Position numbers and translations under genes: made by a program. The notes under the pieces were generated by a model. That model made no database searches. It was not told the DNA's origin and saw nothing but the letters and a program-made list of their open reading frames with translations. Positions 11,707 through 23,984 of a stretch of DNA of 64,000 nt are shown here, piece by piece. Location: positions 5,394,001 to 5,458,000 of the forward strand of contig NC_060116.1 of NCBI RefSeq assembly GCF_021155765.1, in the 5' to 3' direction. Within the stretch, counting starts at the first letter, position 1. Every line of letters starts with the position of its first letter. The DNA comes from Diprion similis (Eukaryota; Arthropoda; Insecta; Hymenoptera; Diprionidae).

Positions 11707-14700
11707 TGAATCAAAAATTTCTATAAACAAGAAAAAGAAAGAGCATGTTTAAAGCGTAAAAAATTTCATCTTTATTTGAAGGACGGAAGAAAACAACAAA
11801 ATAAATAATAAATTCGTCATAAATTATATAGGTAAACAGAAGACCATGCCGGTCCATCTTGCAACACTGCGCGATCTTGTAGCTCATCGGCACAGTGTAT
11901 AAGAGAATTATTTACGAGTCACATGATTATAAGAGTCTACTAATACATTATTTATCTCTTATATCTATTTAAATTGATAAGCTTTATTGAGGCAGGATCT
12001 CTTATTGCTATACTCGTTCTGCGCAACTCATAAGTCGAATTAACTGAAAAATTTATTCGAATCACGTTAATATTATCGATCTTATCTATTTCTTTTCAAC
12101 GTTTATATCAACAATTTATCTGGATTCCCACGAAACTCATCAAACTATTCACATATTGAATCAAACCTATTATTTTTTGCATACAAAAAAGTTTTTACTG
12201 CGTTTAAAGTGTTGTTTTATAAATTAGCTAAGAAAAAATTAGACTAATGGGTAGTTTTCGTGTCTGAATGAATCTAAAAAAAAAATAACAAATGTTCACA
12301 AGTTGTCGGTCAACACTCACATTGGATGTCTACCAATATCATATTGAGGGTAAAGGCATATTAGACAGCTTCATATCTGAAAGTTGTACTAAATTTGTAT
12401 AAGAATATGAGTCAATCCAGATCAAATCACACACCTTTTAGACATTCATATTTCGACCTAAATATTTTTTTTACATATTCTGTGAAATCAAGAACCAACA
12501 CACATATTCTTGTGGGAAAATTTGCGTATCGTACTTGAATTTTATGGAGTTGACGAATTCTTCTTAGATTCTGAGTACGCGCTTTTACTTACATGGTTAT
12601 ATTTTGAAATGTAAAGGAATTCATTGATTCCGTAAAATATCAAATATCGCTTCCAAATTTTTCAACAAATATAAGTGCCTCATTTTATTTATCCACAGAA
12701 TGCATAAGAAAAAATTCAGCCAGTTGAAATTTTCTCAATGTCAATTTTACCTCAATGTGTTCGATTTAACCTTGATTAACTCATGCAATTTTATAATAGT
12801 ACTTTCTTATGTATAGAAAAGTTCATATTATTTCAGTGGTGTTATCAGGAATTATTCTTATTGTACTACTTGCTACAGATGTTATATTAAATCTTTAAGA
12901 GTTTTATTTATTAATTATCTTTTAGTCAAGTGCCATTCATATTAATATTATAATTGTATAGCTGGCGATGGACTTGACATAAGCCGGCTGAAATAGTAAT
13001 CCAAACCATTATAACTCTTTAATTTGTTACCATTTTTCCCTTGTTAAAGTAAGTTACTGCAGGGGTTACGATTTCTTTATGATACAGAAATTGACATTCG
13101 TTAAACCATTTTTGAATATTTCACAGTACCACTTACTTCAATTACACTTTTCGCTGTTACATAAATAAAGATTTAAAAAAACCTTTAAAAAAAATAGAAT
13201 TTTCGGCTTGCTGAAGACAAGTTATCAGTGTTAGTTACTTATAAAAAATCAATTTAAGATTCTCACTAGCCATTTAAGTGTTCGAATTCACCGAATTCTT
13301 CTCAGAAATAAATATAACTCTGTTACATATTTGAATTACGTTGATTAAATATCGTTCATTGTCAAAAATTATAACGTTTTTAGAAAGATAATTGATTCAC
13401 TATCAAACGTGCAATAATACTATTTCTTATTGTTTCTTACCCTCGGCACGCACACGATCTAAAATGAATATAGCCCGTTTTTTATGCATTGCCACATAAT
13501 AGTTTATCAATTTTCTTCTTACCCTCCATGAAAAAATAGGTAAATATGTATAGTTCTCGCTAGAAATCAGAAATAAAGAATGCCAAAAATAAGCTATATT
13601 AACATCACTTGAAATTCGTAGGTTGAAATTAAGCCAAGTCGTACTTAAATCTTTCAAGATATTTTAGCAAGTAATTGATGATTGTCTTTTTTACGAATAA
13701 TGAACTCAGTGCAACAAAAAAAAAATAATTAAAAAAATCAATTGTAGCAAATTCATAATTTCTTCAGCATCAAAAGTAATCATACCATTTTTATATTGTA
13801 ATATAAATAATCTGGCTTATCTAAAATTAAGATTTTCACGCCCCTTTCAATGTTCATCAATATTGCAAAATCTTCATCATTCATTATTAATTAGAAATTC
13901 TATGCCTGGAAGTATTCTGTTGTTGTTTTTCTCTTATTTTTTTTTGAAATGCAAAGACGCCAGACAGTATGATTATGTTTAATAATTGCAATTTTATATT
14001 TTTATTACCCTCACAGATAAAAACAATCTTCAACTTTGGTGTAAATTTGTACTCTCGAGGTTTTGCTTATGGGAATTTAACATGATCTATGAGTTGCGAG
14101 TACAAATTTACACCCAACTTGAGGCCCTTTTTCAACACCGTCGTAAAATTCCTTTCTTGAATACCCAATGACACTGAATATTTCACTAGGCATAGAATCA
14201 TATTTTAAGTACTCTCACTCTCTCTCTCTCTCTCTTTGAATCCTTTGAGTCCTTGTCTTATCAATAAAATTCAATCTCTCTCACACACAAACACGCGCGC
14301 ATATGTAATATATATGAAGTAATATATTATAAAGTAAATGTTATTCTGGCTATTTAACTATTTCCGTATCAAGTAATCCTGTCAGATGTTATCTATCGGC
14401 ATCTGACTAAATAAATTATAACTAATGCATGTAAAAGAATCTCTCACAAATAGTACCAATCAAGTACTGTATGTTAATATCTGAAATCTTTATCTCATTA
14501 TGTCTTCACCAAAACATTTCTACACTGTGATTGAATCATTAATTTAACTCCACGTTTTAATATAATGAAATTTGTCCAAAAATAAAAATCAATCTCATAC
14601 TGTACATCATATGTGAGTTTTATATTTGAAAGTTACTTGCTTCGGTAACTGACTTAATTATTCAGTTACAATGGGTAAAGTAATGCAATTGATGAATAAT

Positions 14701-15047
14701 TCAACAACTGAAGAACATTTATTTCTAAATTACTTATTTTTAATAAAATAAAAGTTTCAGCCAGATACTAAAATGTCTGGTGATACCTTTATAAGAACAG
14801 CTATTATCCCAGTAGCGAGATACCTATTATATGTATATTATTTTATATCCACACACATATCTATGTATAATTTCGGAAAATCACACATGTAAAAGGAAAC
14901 AATAAGAAAGACAAACGTAGGATGATCTACAAATATAAGTTGTTTTTTATTTTCTATTTTGACTGTTTTCACAAGAAATACTTGGAGCAGCCTACTTTAC
15001 AAATTTTAGTTTTTCTTAAAATTTCATGTTATAATATTGTGTCCAAA
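11707..15047. other. 3.3 kb intergenic AT-rich stretch
   Basis: Holds the CanB 3' UTR and then no recognisable coding region. Visible structure is limited to the hairpin at 14028-14124 and short CT/CA microsatellite tracts at 14218-14235 and around 14276-14300. Open frames here lack ATG starts, splice partners or family motifs. Confidence 0.6.
14028..14124. repeat. Near-perfect 24 bp inverted repeat (hairpin)
   Basis: The arm at 14031-14054 is the reverse complement of 14098-14121 with only two mismatches in 24. A few further pairs extend it outward, and the loop is 43 bases. It lies in intergenic DNA between CanB and the mutarotase-like gene. It could be a pre-miRNA-like hairpin, the core of a tiny inverted-repeat element, or a chance structure. 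I recognise no known miRNA seed. Confidence 0.55.
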
Positions 15048-17708
15048 ATGACTACCAGCTGCAACTGCCGTGATGCTCAAATTGTCGAAGGAATATTTGG
15101 TGAAATTTACCCAGGTGAATTTCAAATTAGTAAGGTTACAAATATGCATGGTCAACACACTTGAAATAGTCAGTTAAAAGATTTACTTTAACAAACTTGA
15201 AATTTAACTACTGATTTTACCGGCATCAATATTATCCAAGTATTACTCAAAAGCGTATTTAACAAGATTAAGATGTGTATTTCTTTATTTACGATGTTGA
15301 AGGTATGTTAAAATCCAAGTATGAAGGTATGGTAATTAAACGTGCAATTATATTATTATGAAATATTGAATAACTCTTCCAAACTTGGTATATCATTACA
15401 GAAATGAACTTTCTAAATCCTTAGGGTCCTTTCAGTCGGCGTCAGGGGATGCCGAGTATGGTTCAATAAGTAAAGATTTTGGAAGTTTAGCACCAGTAAA
15501 AATCAAGTCGTACACATTGACCAATAATAATCGCATGCAGGTTGTCCTCATTACTTGGGGAGCTACAATTGTGTCGCTGAAGTGTCCAGACAAGTTTGGA
15601 TCATCAGCGGACATAGTGATGGGCTTTGATGATTTGGACAGTAAAATCAGAAGAATAAAATATTTTCCAACCACAATGATTACTAACTATAAATATTCTT
15701 CTTATATGTTATTTGTAATATAATTTTCTTCATAATTCAGGCTATATAGATCCTAATTTAAATCCATTTTTTGGATCTGTGCTTGGTAGATGTGCCAATC
15801 GTATAAAAGATGGTATGTTTTCCATCAAGGAAGGAGATTTTCAGTTATCAAAGAATGATAACAATGTACATCATTTGCACGGAGGGGTAAGTTAATAATT
15901 GCAAATTTTCATACAATGACTTTGTAATTGATAAGCCCTACTGGATCGTTAAGAACTACATAATTTTCAGTTCATACATCAAATTAATTCTCTACATAAT
16001 AACTTTAACACACGTACTTCTTTGCCTAGCTAAATGGGTTTGGTCGACAAGTATGGGATGGACATATTGATGGTTGTACTGTTGTAATGACCTACCTCAG
16101 TAAAGATGGAGAGGAGGGCTATCCAGGGGATGTTCTCGCAACAGTACGGTTCAAGCTGACACCTGACAATAAATTGGAAATTAGTATGCGGGCTACCACG
16201 TCCAAGTCTACAATCGTCAATATGTCACATGGATCCTACTTCAACTTGGCCGGACATGTAAGTATCATTGAGCTTTCATGATGTTTGCAAATTGTTTTTT
16301 CACCTCATTCAATCTCAGGCTGCTGGTGCCGAGGAGTTGAACAAGCACAGAATATCCCTAAATTGCGATCGATGGACTTTTGCTGATTATACAGACCCAG
16401 TCCCAACAGGTGCTATACGCGGAGTAGGTGGGACTGTGATGGACCTCAGAATCCCACAAATTTTAGGAGACTGTCTGAGCAAGGTGACATCTTCAACGTA
16501 ACAAGGATTTTATGAAATCAATTGCTTGATGAACGTAATACATCTGATTAGGCTATAATTGGTTCAATTACCTAATCATTATATAAGCATTCCCTTGCCG
16601 GGTAAAATAGTCGAATTATTTATAAATTCTGCTTAAACTTGGGTTGTTACATGTTAGGTATGGACCGTGTCTAACCATAATTTTTACCTGCTATACTTTA
16701 GCATCAGTAGACTCAGAATTGCACAAATGTTCTCTATTCAAATTGCGTAAATCATTTGACAAATACTGTTTGTTATTTTGTGTACAGGTACCACCTGGAG
16801 ACGGTTACGATCATAACTTTTGTGTATTGCGAAGCTGGCAACCTGGAGCTTTATTTGTTGCACGGGCTCTCCACCCACAATCTGGGAGGTAACAACAACT
16901 TTAAATTTAGCATAAGAATAGACATTTAAAGAATTCATTAACAAAATACCATAACTAAGTATAACAAAAATGATCAAAATCATTGTATAACTGTATTTAG
17001 AATACTGGAAGTATACTCCGATCAGCCTGGGGTACAGTTTTATACCGGAGGCCGCCTGCCACCTCAAGCGCCACCCGATGACCAATTTTCATACGACATT
17101 TGCCCGCAAAAACAGGTAAGTGATGAACAAATCATGAATCAAAACCTTCACAAAAAGAACAAAAATACTTAATTAGGAACAGATTGAGAAATCTGTGGAA
17201 GCAGAGGAACTAGGGGATCGTTATGATGAAATCATTGGAGAGGGAGAGGAAAATGAGGATGAAGAGACATTCAAAGATTATGAATCCCAACCACCTCCAA
17301 TACTTGAGTTTATTCCTGGAAAAGAACGTGCTGAGTATAGAAAGCATGGGGCATTTTGCATACAGCCGCAAAACTATCCCAACGCTATAAACCATGTAAT
17401 TATTGATTCGTAATCCTGAGGTTTTGACTATGTAACATTATATTTATGTAATTTTTTTTTTTTTGTGCACATTATTCTAAGTCATACAATTTTGCACTAC
17501 GTGGAACTCAAAAAAATATACTTTTCGAGACGTAGTAGGATTGTATTGGAAGTTGTCATCCTAATATAGCTATCGAATCCATCAAGTTACAACATTCCAT
17601 ATATTTTATTTGCAGAAACACTTTCCATGTTCAATTCTTCGCCCAGGCCAAGTATACTATCATGATTTAATTTACAAATTTGGAGTTCAACTGGGAAACT
17701 ACATGTAA
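15048..17708 (+). CDS. Galactose-mutarotase-like protein with altered active site
   Basis: Nine exons in frame: 15048-15114, 15425-15640, 15741-15886, 16030-16257, 16319-16483, 16788-16888, 17001-17115, 17177-17395 (or from 17183) and 17616-17708. They encode 449 aa; human GALM is 342. Family motifs: WGATIVSLKCPD, GRCANRI with the conserved Arg, VHHLHGGLNGFGRQVW with the sugar-binding His, DHNFCV with its Asp, and a C-terminal RPGQVYYHDLIYKFGV. Aldose 1-epimerases interconvert alpha and beta anomers using a His (NHSYFNLAG) and a Glu (CLETQ). Here these read HGSYFNLAG and CIQPQ, so both catalytic positions appear replaced. Exon 8 also adds an acidic insert (EGEENEDEETF) before the KHGAFC segment. 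It may be a pseudoenzyme or have another sugar-related role. The start ATG is plausible, not proven. Confidence 0.88.
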
Positions 17709-18948
17709 ATAGAAGCAGGTAATGTATACAACAAAGAAGTTTAAGATCAAACAAAAATTGTTACTATTTGCCAGCAGATATCTCTATATCTGTGGAATGA
17801 AACATTTATTCTAATTGGTACAAACTCGACATATCAATGGTATAATAGGTCATTATAACAGGAAATTAATCCTATACAATTGTCAACATTATATGTACGT
17901 CAATTAATGACTACTATCTTTTAGAATTACTAGTGTGACTGTTATATAACTATACATATGTACAAGTTCGGTCTAATTTACCGTGATGAAAGATACTACA
18001 GGAATGAATATTATTTATAATAGTAACGGTTCTTTGCGATAGGCAAAAACCAATTTAAGAAAGAATTGAATTATTTATTGTTACAATATTTGACTCAACT
18101 TTGTCGTATATATTTTAAACTACTCGAAATTTTATTGCATTCCTCACAAACATTGAATAGAGCAATTTTTCAATTTAAATAATAACAATATCCGATCGTT
18201 TTTCTACAAATATAATCAGGATGGGGCGTATTTTGTTATGGTATTGCGATAATTATACTCTAATGGCAATGTGTTAAATTATTTAAAAGTAAATGAACAT
18301 TATGTGGGTTAAAAGGTTTAGCTCGTCAAGTTTCATAATTTACTTTTCACAGTCTATCAATGAAGTTTTTTATTCATCCAAGTATTTTATATATGATACA
18401 ATATAAATATGAAATAATTTCATTGGATTGAATATCATATTACTACGGAAATTTCACGATAGTAATCATTTGCTTGGCGAAATGTGCAAATACCAACGAA
18501 TCACTATTTTTTCACAAAATCACAAGTACGCATACGTGGATTCTGTTTTGGGCAGAGATAGTGGTATAATATACATATTTTCCAGTGTCTCATGAATAAA
18601 CCTAACTACGCAGATTCTGATTATAATTTTGAATACTGTCATCTTGTGTTAAAAAGTAAACATCAATAAGTACAATATACAATATTCTGGATTCACATTT
18701 TAAAACAGTGAAAAAGCTGATGGATCAAATATTATTAAGATTTGAAATAGATTCAAACAATTGGTTCATTTATTTTTAGCCAGTGAGGGTGATTGGTAAT
18801 TATTTTTTTTGCACAATTATAGTCAATTGATACAATTTTCAAGTTTTGTAATGGAGTAATAGAGACTTATTAAAATCCGCACAGCTCTGTGGTTGATTAA
18901 TCAATTTAATTTAATGAAACAAATTGAAAGAGTTACCCTATAAATAAT
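17709..18948. other. 3' UTRs of two convergent genes
   Basis: The mutarotase-like gene (+) and Nab2/ZC3H14 (-) end toward each other across 1.2 kb. I see no coding region or structured element in the gap. Confidence 0.65.
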
Positions 18949-21900
18949 TTATTCGTGTTTACGCCATGTGAACTTGGCTCTGTGAGTAGTACCTTCAACA
19001 TGCTGTACTTGAGGCAACGGATGTGTATAGGTGCACGTAGGATTTGTGCAATACGGATGATATTTGCATTGTCGAGGTGGATGGGTGTAGACGCATCCCA
19101 ATTTCGTACAAGACAATCCAAACTTGCATTTTGGATGCTTGTATAAACATTTATCTCCAAATTTGCAAGCAGGAAATGCACTGTAAAGTGAATAACATAT
19201 GATACTGCAATCTTTATTTCACAAAGGAAGCATAGAGGTATTCGTTAAGTGTAAATAACAATTTTGTCAAGTATTTATGTTGAAAAAAAATTATAAGTAT
19301 ATCTACCTGCATAGAACAGTTGGATGGTAATATGTGCATTTGATCCCCAAGGTGCAATTTGGCCAATACCGACACTTTTCTTTAGATTTTTCGATTATAT
19401 TTGATTTCAAAGGGTCAGCAACTATGTGTTTGTTCAAAGCTGAAATTCAAGTATTATCAATGACCTTTTATTGTTCTAAAAAGCCGAAACTGTATTTGGA
19501 CATTGCACTCAATACCTGATAATACAATGGTATCTGCGATTCGTATGTCAACTACATGCAAACCACATAATGATATAAAAGGTTTTTAATAACCAATAAT
19601 TTGAGTATCAAATCAAGTACAAATCGCTGACAACTGAACTCGTTTTATCATAAATATACTTACACTTGACAGGTACTTGTAGAGTACTACTGGATTTTGC
19701 ATCAACAGGACTAGAAGATCTTGATCTCGTGTACACAATAGGACTCAACTTTCGTTTTTTCCTTGATAAACTCTCTTCAACTTCAGCATTATCCTCTGTA
19801 TGATTTTTTCGGATTTCTTCAGTTTGTGTCTTGTCTTTATCACTATGAACAGGTTCGTGTGTTGGTTGAAAACCATTTTCAGCTGTTTTGCTTTCTGTAT
19901 ATTCTTCTGGACTTTCATTAGTAAGTATGAAATCATCGTCTTCATCAACCTTAAAGAAAATGGGAAGAGTATGAGTGAGTGGGGTTTTAGTTGTTTCGAT
20001 TGCCTCAAAGATATTCAACTACATTCGATTAACTAATTACTTGTAATTGAACGTATTTCATTAATTCATAGGCATTTCCACTTGATGGAACCAATTACCT
20101 CCATCTCCAGACGTTCATCCTCATCTGAAGCACCCTTTTCTTTTGACACATTGTTGTTATACCCATTCAATGTGACCAGGAATTTTTGAGAATCATTGCT
20201 TCTTTGGAACAAAGACATTACTACACCCATGTGTTCATCCGTCACTGGCTGTGGCACATCTAATTATGAATGGTAAAGTGAGCATGTTATATTATCCATG
20301 TAACTCGAGGATTATTTCATTACAGTTGATTTCCTAATTCACGAGAAAAATGCATAGCTACTGATTGTTCGATCAATTTACTTACAGGGTTCTGGATTGT
20401 CGATATCAGATTCACCAGTAGTTAATTCAACTTGAATTTTTTCCATGACAAGTCTTTTGCTGGAGTTCAAGCGGACAGACAAATTCTGGCCCTCTCGCAT
20501 TCCACTTACTATCGGACGTTTTGCTGCCGTTATTTTTTCCTGTTGAGAGACATAATTATTTTTTACGTAAATTTAGCCATCGGAGCCTCAAAGCATGCTG
20601 TAGTGTTAATGTCATTACAGATTTGATAAGCATAAAATTTTGAGAATTTGCATCATAAGCTCTGATTAAAACAATTAAATATACAATGAAAAACTTGAAG
20701 AGTTTTATGGATTTTTTTGCTATATGCGGTCCAAAGTTTTTTTCATTGCAATGTGGTTAGATTTTATAATGTGTCACGTTTTTGCGAAACATAAAATATG
20801 GGCAGTGCAATGTTATTTACCTATAAGATTCTGTGTGAATATTGCGTTGATCTTCCGAGATAAATACATATTTTACGATAGTAACTAGTCAGTGTTTATT
20901 CGAATTACCACATTAACTCTTAAAAGGATTATGATAAGTGAGAAAAACAACAACTTTCGCTTACATTATTTATTTTTAAGTTACAATTAATAGTTTTATA
21001 AGTGATTAAATAATTTAGATCCGTTCCATACAAATAGATTTGGAATTCGTTTAATTTCTACCAGTTTACCTAAACCTACAAAGTACATAACAAAATCGTA
21101 AAATTTATAAATAATGATAACACATAAAAAGAGTGCGATTTTTTCATTGAAATTACAACTCATTAAATATGCGGAGTGCTTGTAAAAATAATATCAGGTT
21201 ATGAAAAATTTCCTTGGGTTATTTAGATCACTGATGATTGTTCAATCAACAATCTACTTTCTATTATTAATACTTACCATTAAAACTGGTTCGGGATTCT
21301 TTCGTGTAACAACTGACTGGTTGGCCTCCGCAACAGCTCTTAGTAACAGAGATTGCGTTGCCCGCCTTTGAAGCGGTGGTAATGGCTTCAATGGTCTGGG
21401 CGTGACAATGACTTTACTTGCAATTTTACCATCCTCTATATCTCTTTCGTCATCATCGTCATCACTCTTAGGTTCTTTACCAGCTGTTCCGACTGTTAGA
21501 CCATCTTTCATCAATTTAGATCTTTTTCTATCACTGCTTTCCATCACAGTCCTCTTGACAGCTATTATTCTAGATTTTATTGGCCCAACAGCGGCCACTG
21601 ACTCAGTATCATCATCCGTATCATCATCAGTGCGTAAATTCACGCAATCCTCATCCTCACTGCTCGGCAATACTTTATTTGTCAGATTGAAGCGTCTTTT
21701 GACATCAGGTGACTTGAAAATACTTTTCACTGGACCAAGACGGTTTTTTATACTCAGATTTGAGTTTGAAACTAATCTCTCCTTTTCTAAAAACTTGGCA
21801 TTTCTCTGTTCATCCAATGAATCTCTTTTCCTATTCAATGAACTATCTCGAATCTTGATGCTGTTTCCAGATCCTAGTCTATCTTTGATAGAATTTGTTA

Positions 21901-23422
21901 ACTTGTCCACATTCTTTACTCCCCGATTTAAGCAAGATTTATCCTTCAATTCTAAACTCTTGCTTGACCTATCATCCCTGACATTGCCCAGACGACTTTT
22001 GATGTCTACGATTTTATCAGAATCATGATTTCTGGTTTCTAAGTCATGATTTTTACCAACATTCCTACGAAGGTAATCTTCACTTCTGGTATTTCTACCA
22101 CTGGAAAACTCGTTTCTTCTGCTTCCCTCAAATTCATGCCTGTCAACACCTCTCACAGGTTGTCTATACCGACTCTCAAAGCTTGGTCTATTCTTATGAT
22201 TGTCAAATTTATTTCTTGACATTGGAAATTCAAGCCGATTTTTCACAGTAACTACCGAAGTTATTCTTGGCTTATTCACACTAGATTTCACTTTCTTTCG
22301 GCTATCATCGTCAGACTCTTTGTCAATTTCATCTTTTTCTGAAGATTTTGCAGCTACACTGCTATTTAGTTCAAGTTTGTTAGTTACACTGTCAAGAGAA
22401 TTTCTCCTCAAATTTTTTGACGATATTTCTGATATTTTTACATCGATCTGTGCCTCAATCGAGGGATTAGAGACATGCTCTACCGGATTGGATGGTTTAG
22501 AAAGTTGAATACTTTTATCACGATTCATTCTAGTTGTACCTTTTACTAAAGTAGGCGAATCGGTGTCTTTTTGTTCATGAGAAGAGCTGCTAATTTGTAC
22601 ATTTAATGAGCTTCCCAACTTATTTTCTGGAACAATTTGCTTCAGTGAGTTTGGCGAAACTTGTGTAACATCTGAGTGCAAGGTTTGCTCAACAAGACTA
22701 GGTATCATAGGTTTTTCAACTTTTTTCTGCAACTTTGTTACTTTAGAGATTTTATCTACGGTGTCTGTAGTTTGATCTTCCAAAAATGATGTGGGGCATG
22801 ATTTCTTCTTTTTCCGCTCTTCTTCCTGCTTAACAATTACGGTTGGTACCAAATCTCGTGAGGATTTTTTTTTTGCAACTGTTACTTTCTGCAGCTTTTT
22901 CAACACTTGATCGTGAAGCCAGTCTACAAACGGTGAGGTACTTTCTTCCAAGAATAGACATAGGTCCTCGTACATCTGCTGGCGCGTCTTCTTGTTCACA
23001 ACCATAACTAAGATGTAATCCGGCAGCTCCTCATCATATCGAACCCCGAGTTCCAGAAGCTTGGCACGAATAGCGCTCTAAACATCGATGAATGTCTTAT
23101 TAATTTACTGACGTAAATATAAAGTATTTGCATACAACTAATACGAGTTTTTGAACGAAAGAACGTAAGTCGTAGGGCTGTAATACAGATGTTTGAAAAT
23201 GTAGAAATTTTTTGAAGGAGCATCATAGTGTCTATCAACGTTAAATTATTTTTAGACGTTATATTTTTTCAATTTTGACTGTTTATTATTGTAATGTAGT
23301 ATAGTATTGTAATGATAAACAAATTACATATAGTCGTGTATATTTCGTTCACAATTTCAGACAAAAATGCTAATTTCGCTTACTCTCAATTGATTCGTCA
23401 CTTCGATTCCGCGTATATCCAT
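18949..23422 (-). CDS. Nab2: Nab2/ZC3H14, poly(A)-RNA-binding CCCH zinc-finger protein
   Basis: Seven exons in frame on the minus strand: 23384-23422, 21278-23077, 20386-20539, 20099-20259, 19664-19949, 19307-19439 and 18949-19180; 934 aa. The N terminus has the PWI-like fold of the family (IRAKLLELGVRYDEELPDYI, then VNKKTRQQMYEDLCLFLEE). A long, disordered, Ser/Lys/Arg-rich middle with acidic patches fills the 1.8 kb exon. The C terminus carries CCCH fingers: CRYWPNCTLGIKCTYYH, CRSAFPACKFGDKCLYKH, CKFGLSCTKLGCVYTH and CKYHPYCTNPTCTYTH, followed by a basic tail. I count four fingers; as I recall, human ZC3H14 has five. The protein binds polyadenosine RNA in the nucleus and limits poly(A) tail length. 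The promoter is shared with the ABC transporter and has a TCTCGCGA-type site. Confidence 0.95.
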
Positions 23423-23984
23423 ACTTGAGTCCTTTCGCGAGATCGCCGGCACAGGTATTATATAAAATCAGTAATTACTGTTTCAACGTTTGTTACAGAC
23501 AACTGATATATAAAATAGCATCGTCTCTGACATATTGGTTGGGTTAAACCATGGATTTAACACACTACATAGACCCATTTTTCGGTAGAGGAGGTAGAGG
23601 ACATCTGACCCTGACGGCTTTCAGCCAATCGCATAAGGGCTGTTCACTTTACACGACTCCGAGTACCCTCTGGTGTACGCTTTGTTAAAATTAATCTCAA
23701 GCAGGGTCTTAAATGGTTTTAAAGTGTCGAGCGTAAAAAAATGTGTCGACTGCTGGTCATTGCATACCGTTGAGAGAGTTTCACGCCGAATGTAATTCAA
23801 ATTGAATACAATTTGCGTTAGATTGAAACTTATAATTGCCCGGCAATGATTTACTATTCTCTTATTTTTTTTTCCGTAAGGTAAAGTCGGTGAAGAACGA
23901 ACCGCTCCAGAAATTTTGAGGTTATCAGAGACTAGCACGATAACTGAACTACAGTCGGAGAAAAAACAAAAATCATAAACAAAA
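23423..23984. promoter_or_regulatory. Bidirectional promoter region, Nab2 / ABCB10-like
   Basis: A 562-base gap separates the divergent start codons. TCGCGAGA (the reverse complement of TCTCGCGA) lies at 23435-23442, only about 13 bases before the Nab2 ATG. The minus-strand open frame at 23621-24037 overlaps the transporter start and is a shadow. Confidence 0.5.

Noticed and set aside
14218-14300. CT/CA microsatellite tracts
   Set aside because: Short ordinary simple repeats, no sign of function.
21402-22028. 208-codon plus-strand open frame opposite Nab2
   Set aside because: Antisense shadow of the Ser/Asp-rich Nab2 exon; low-complexity Ser/Leu reading, no splice logic, no homology.
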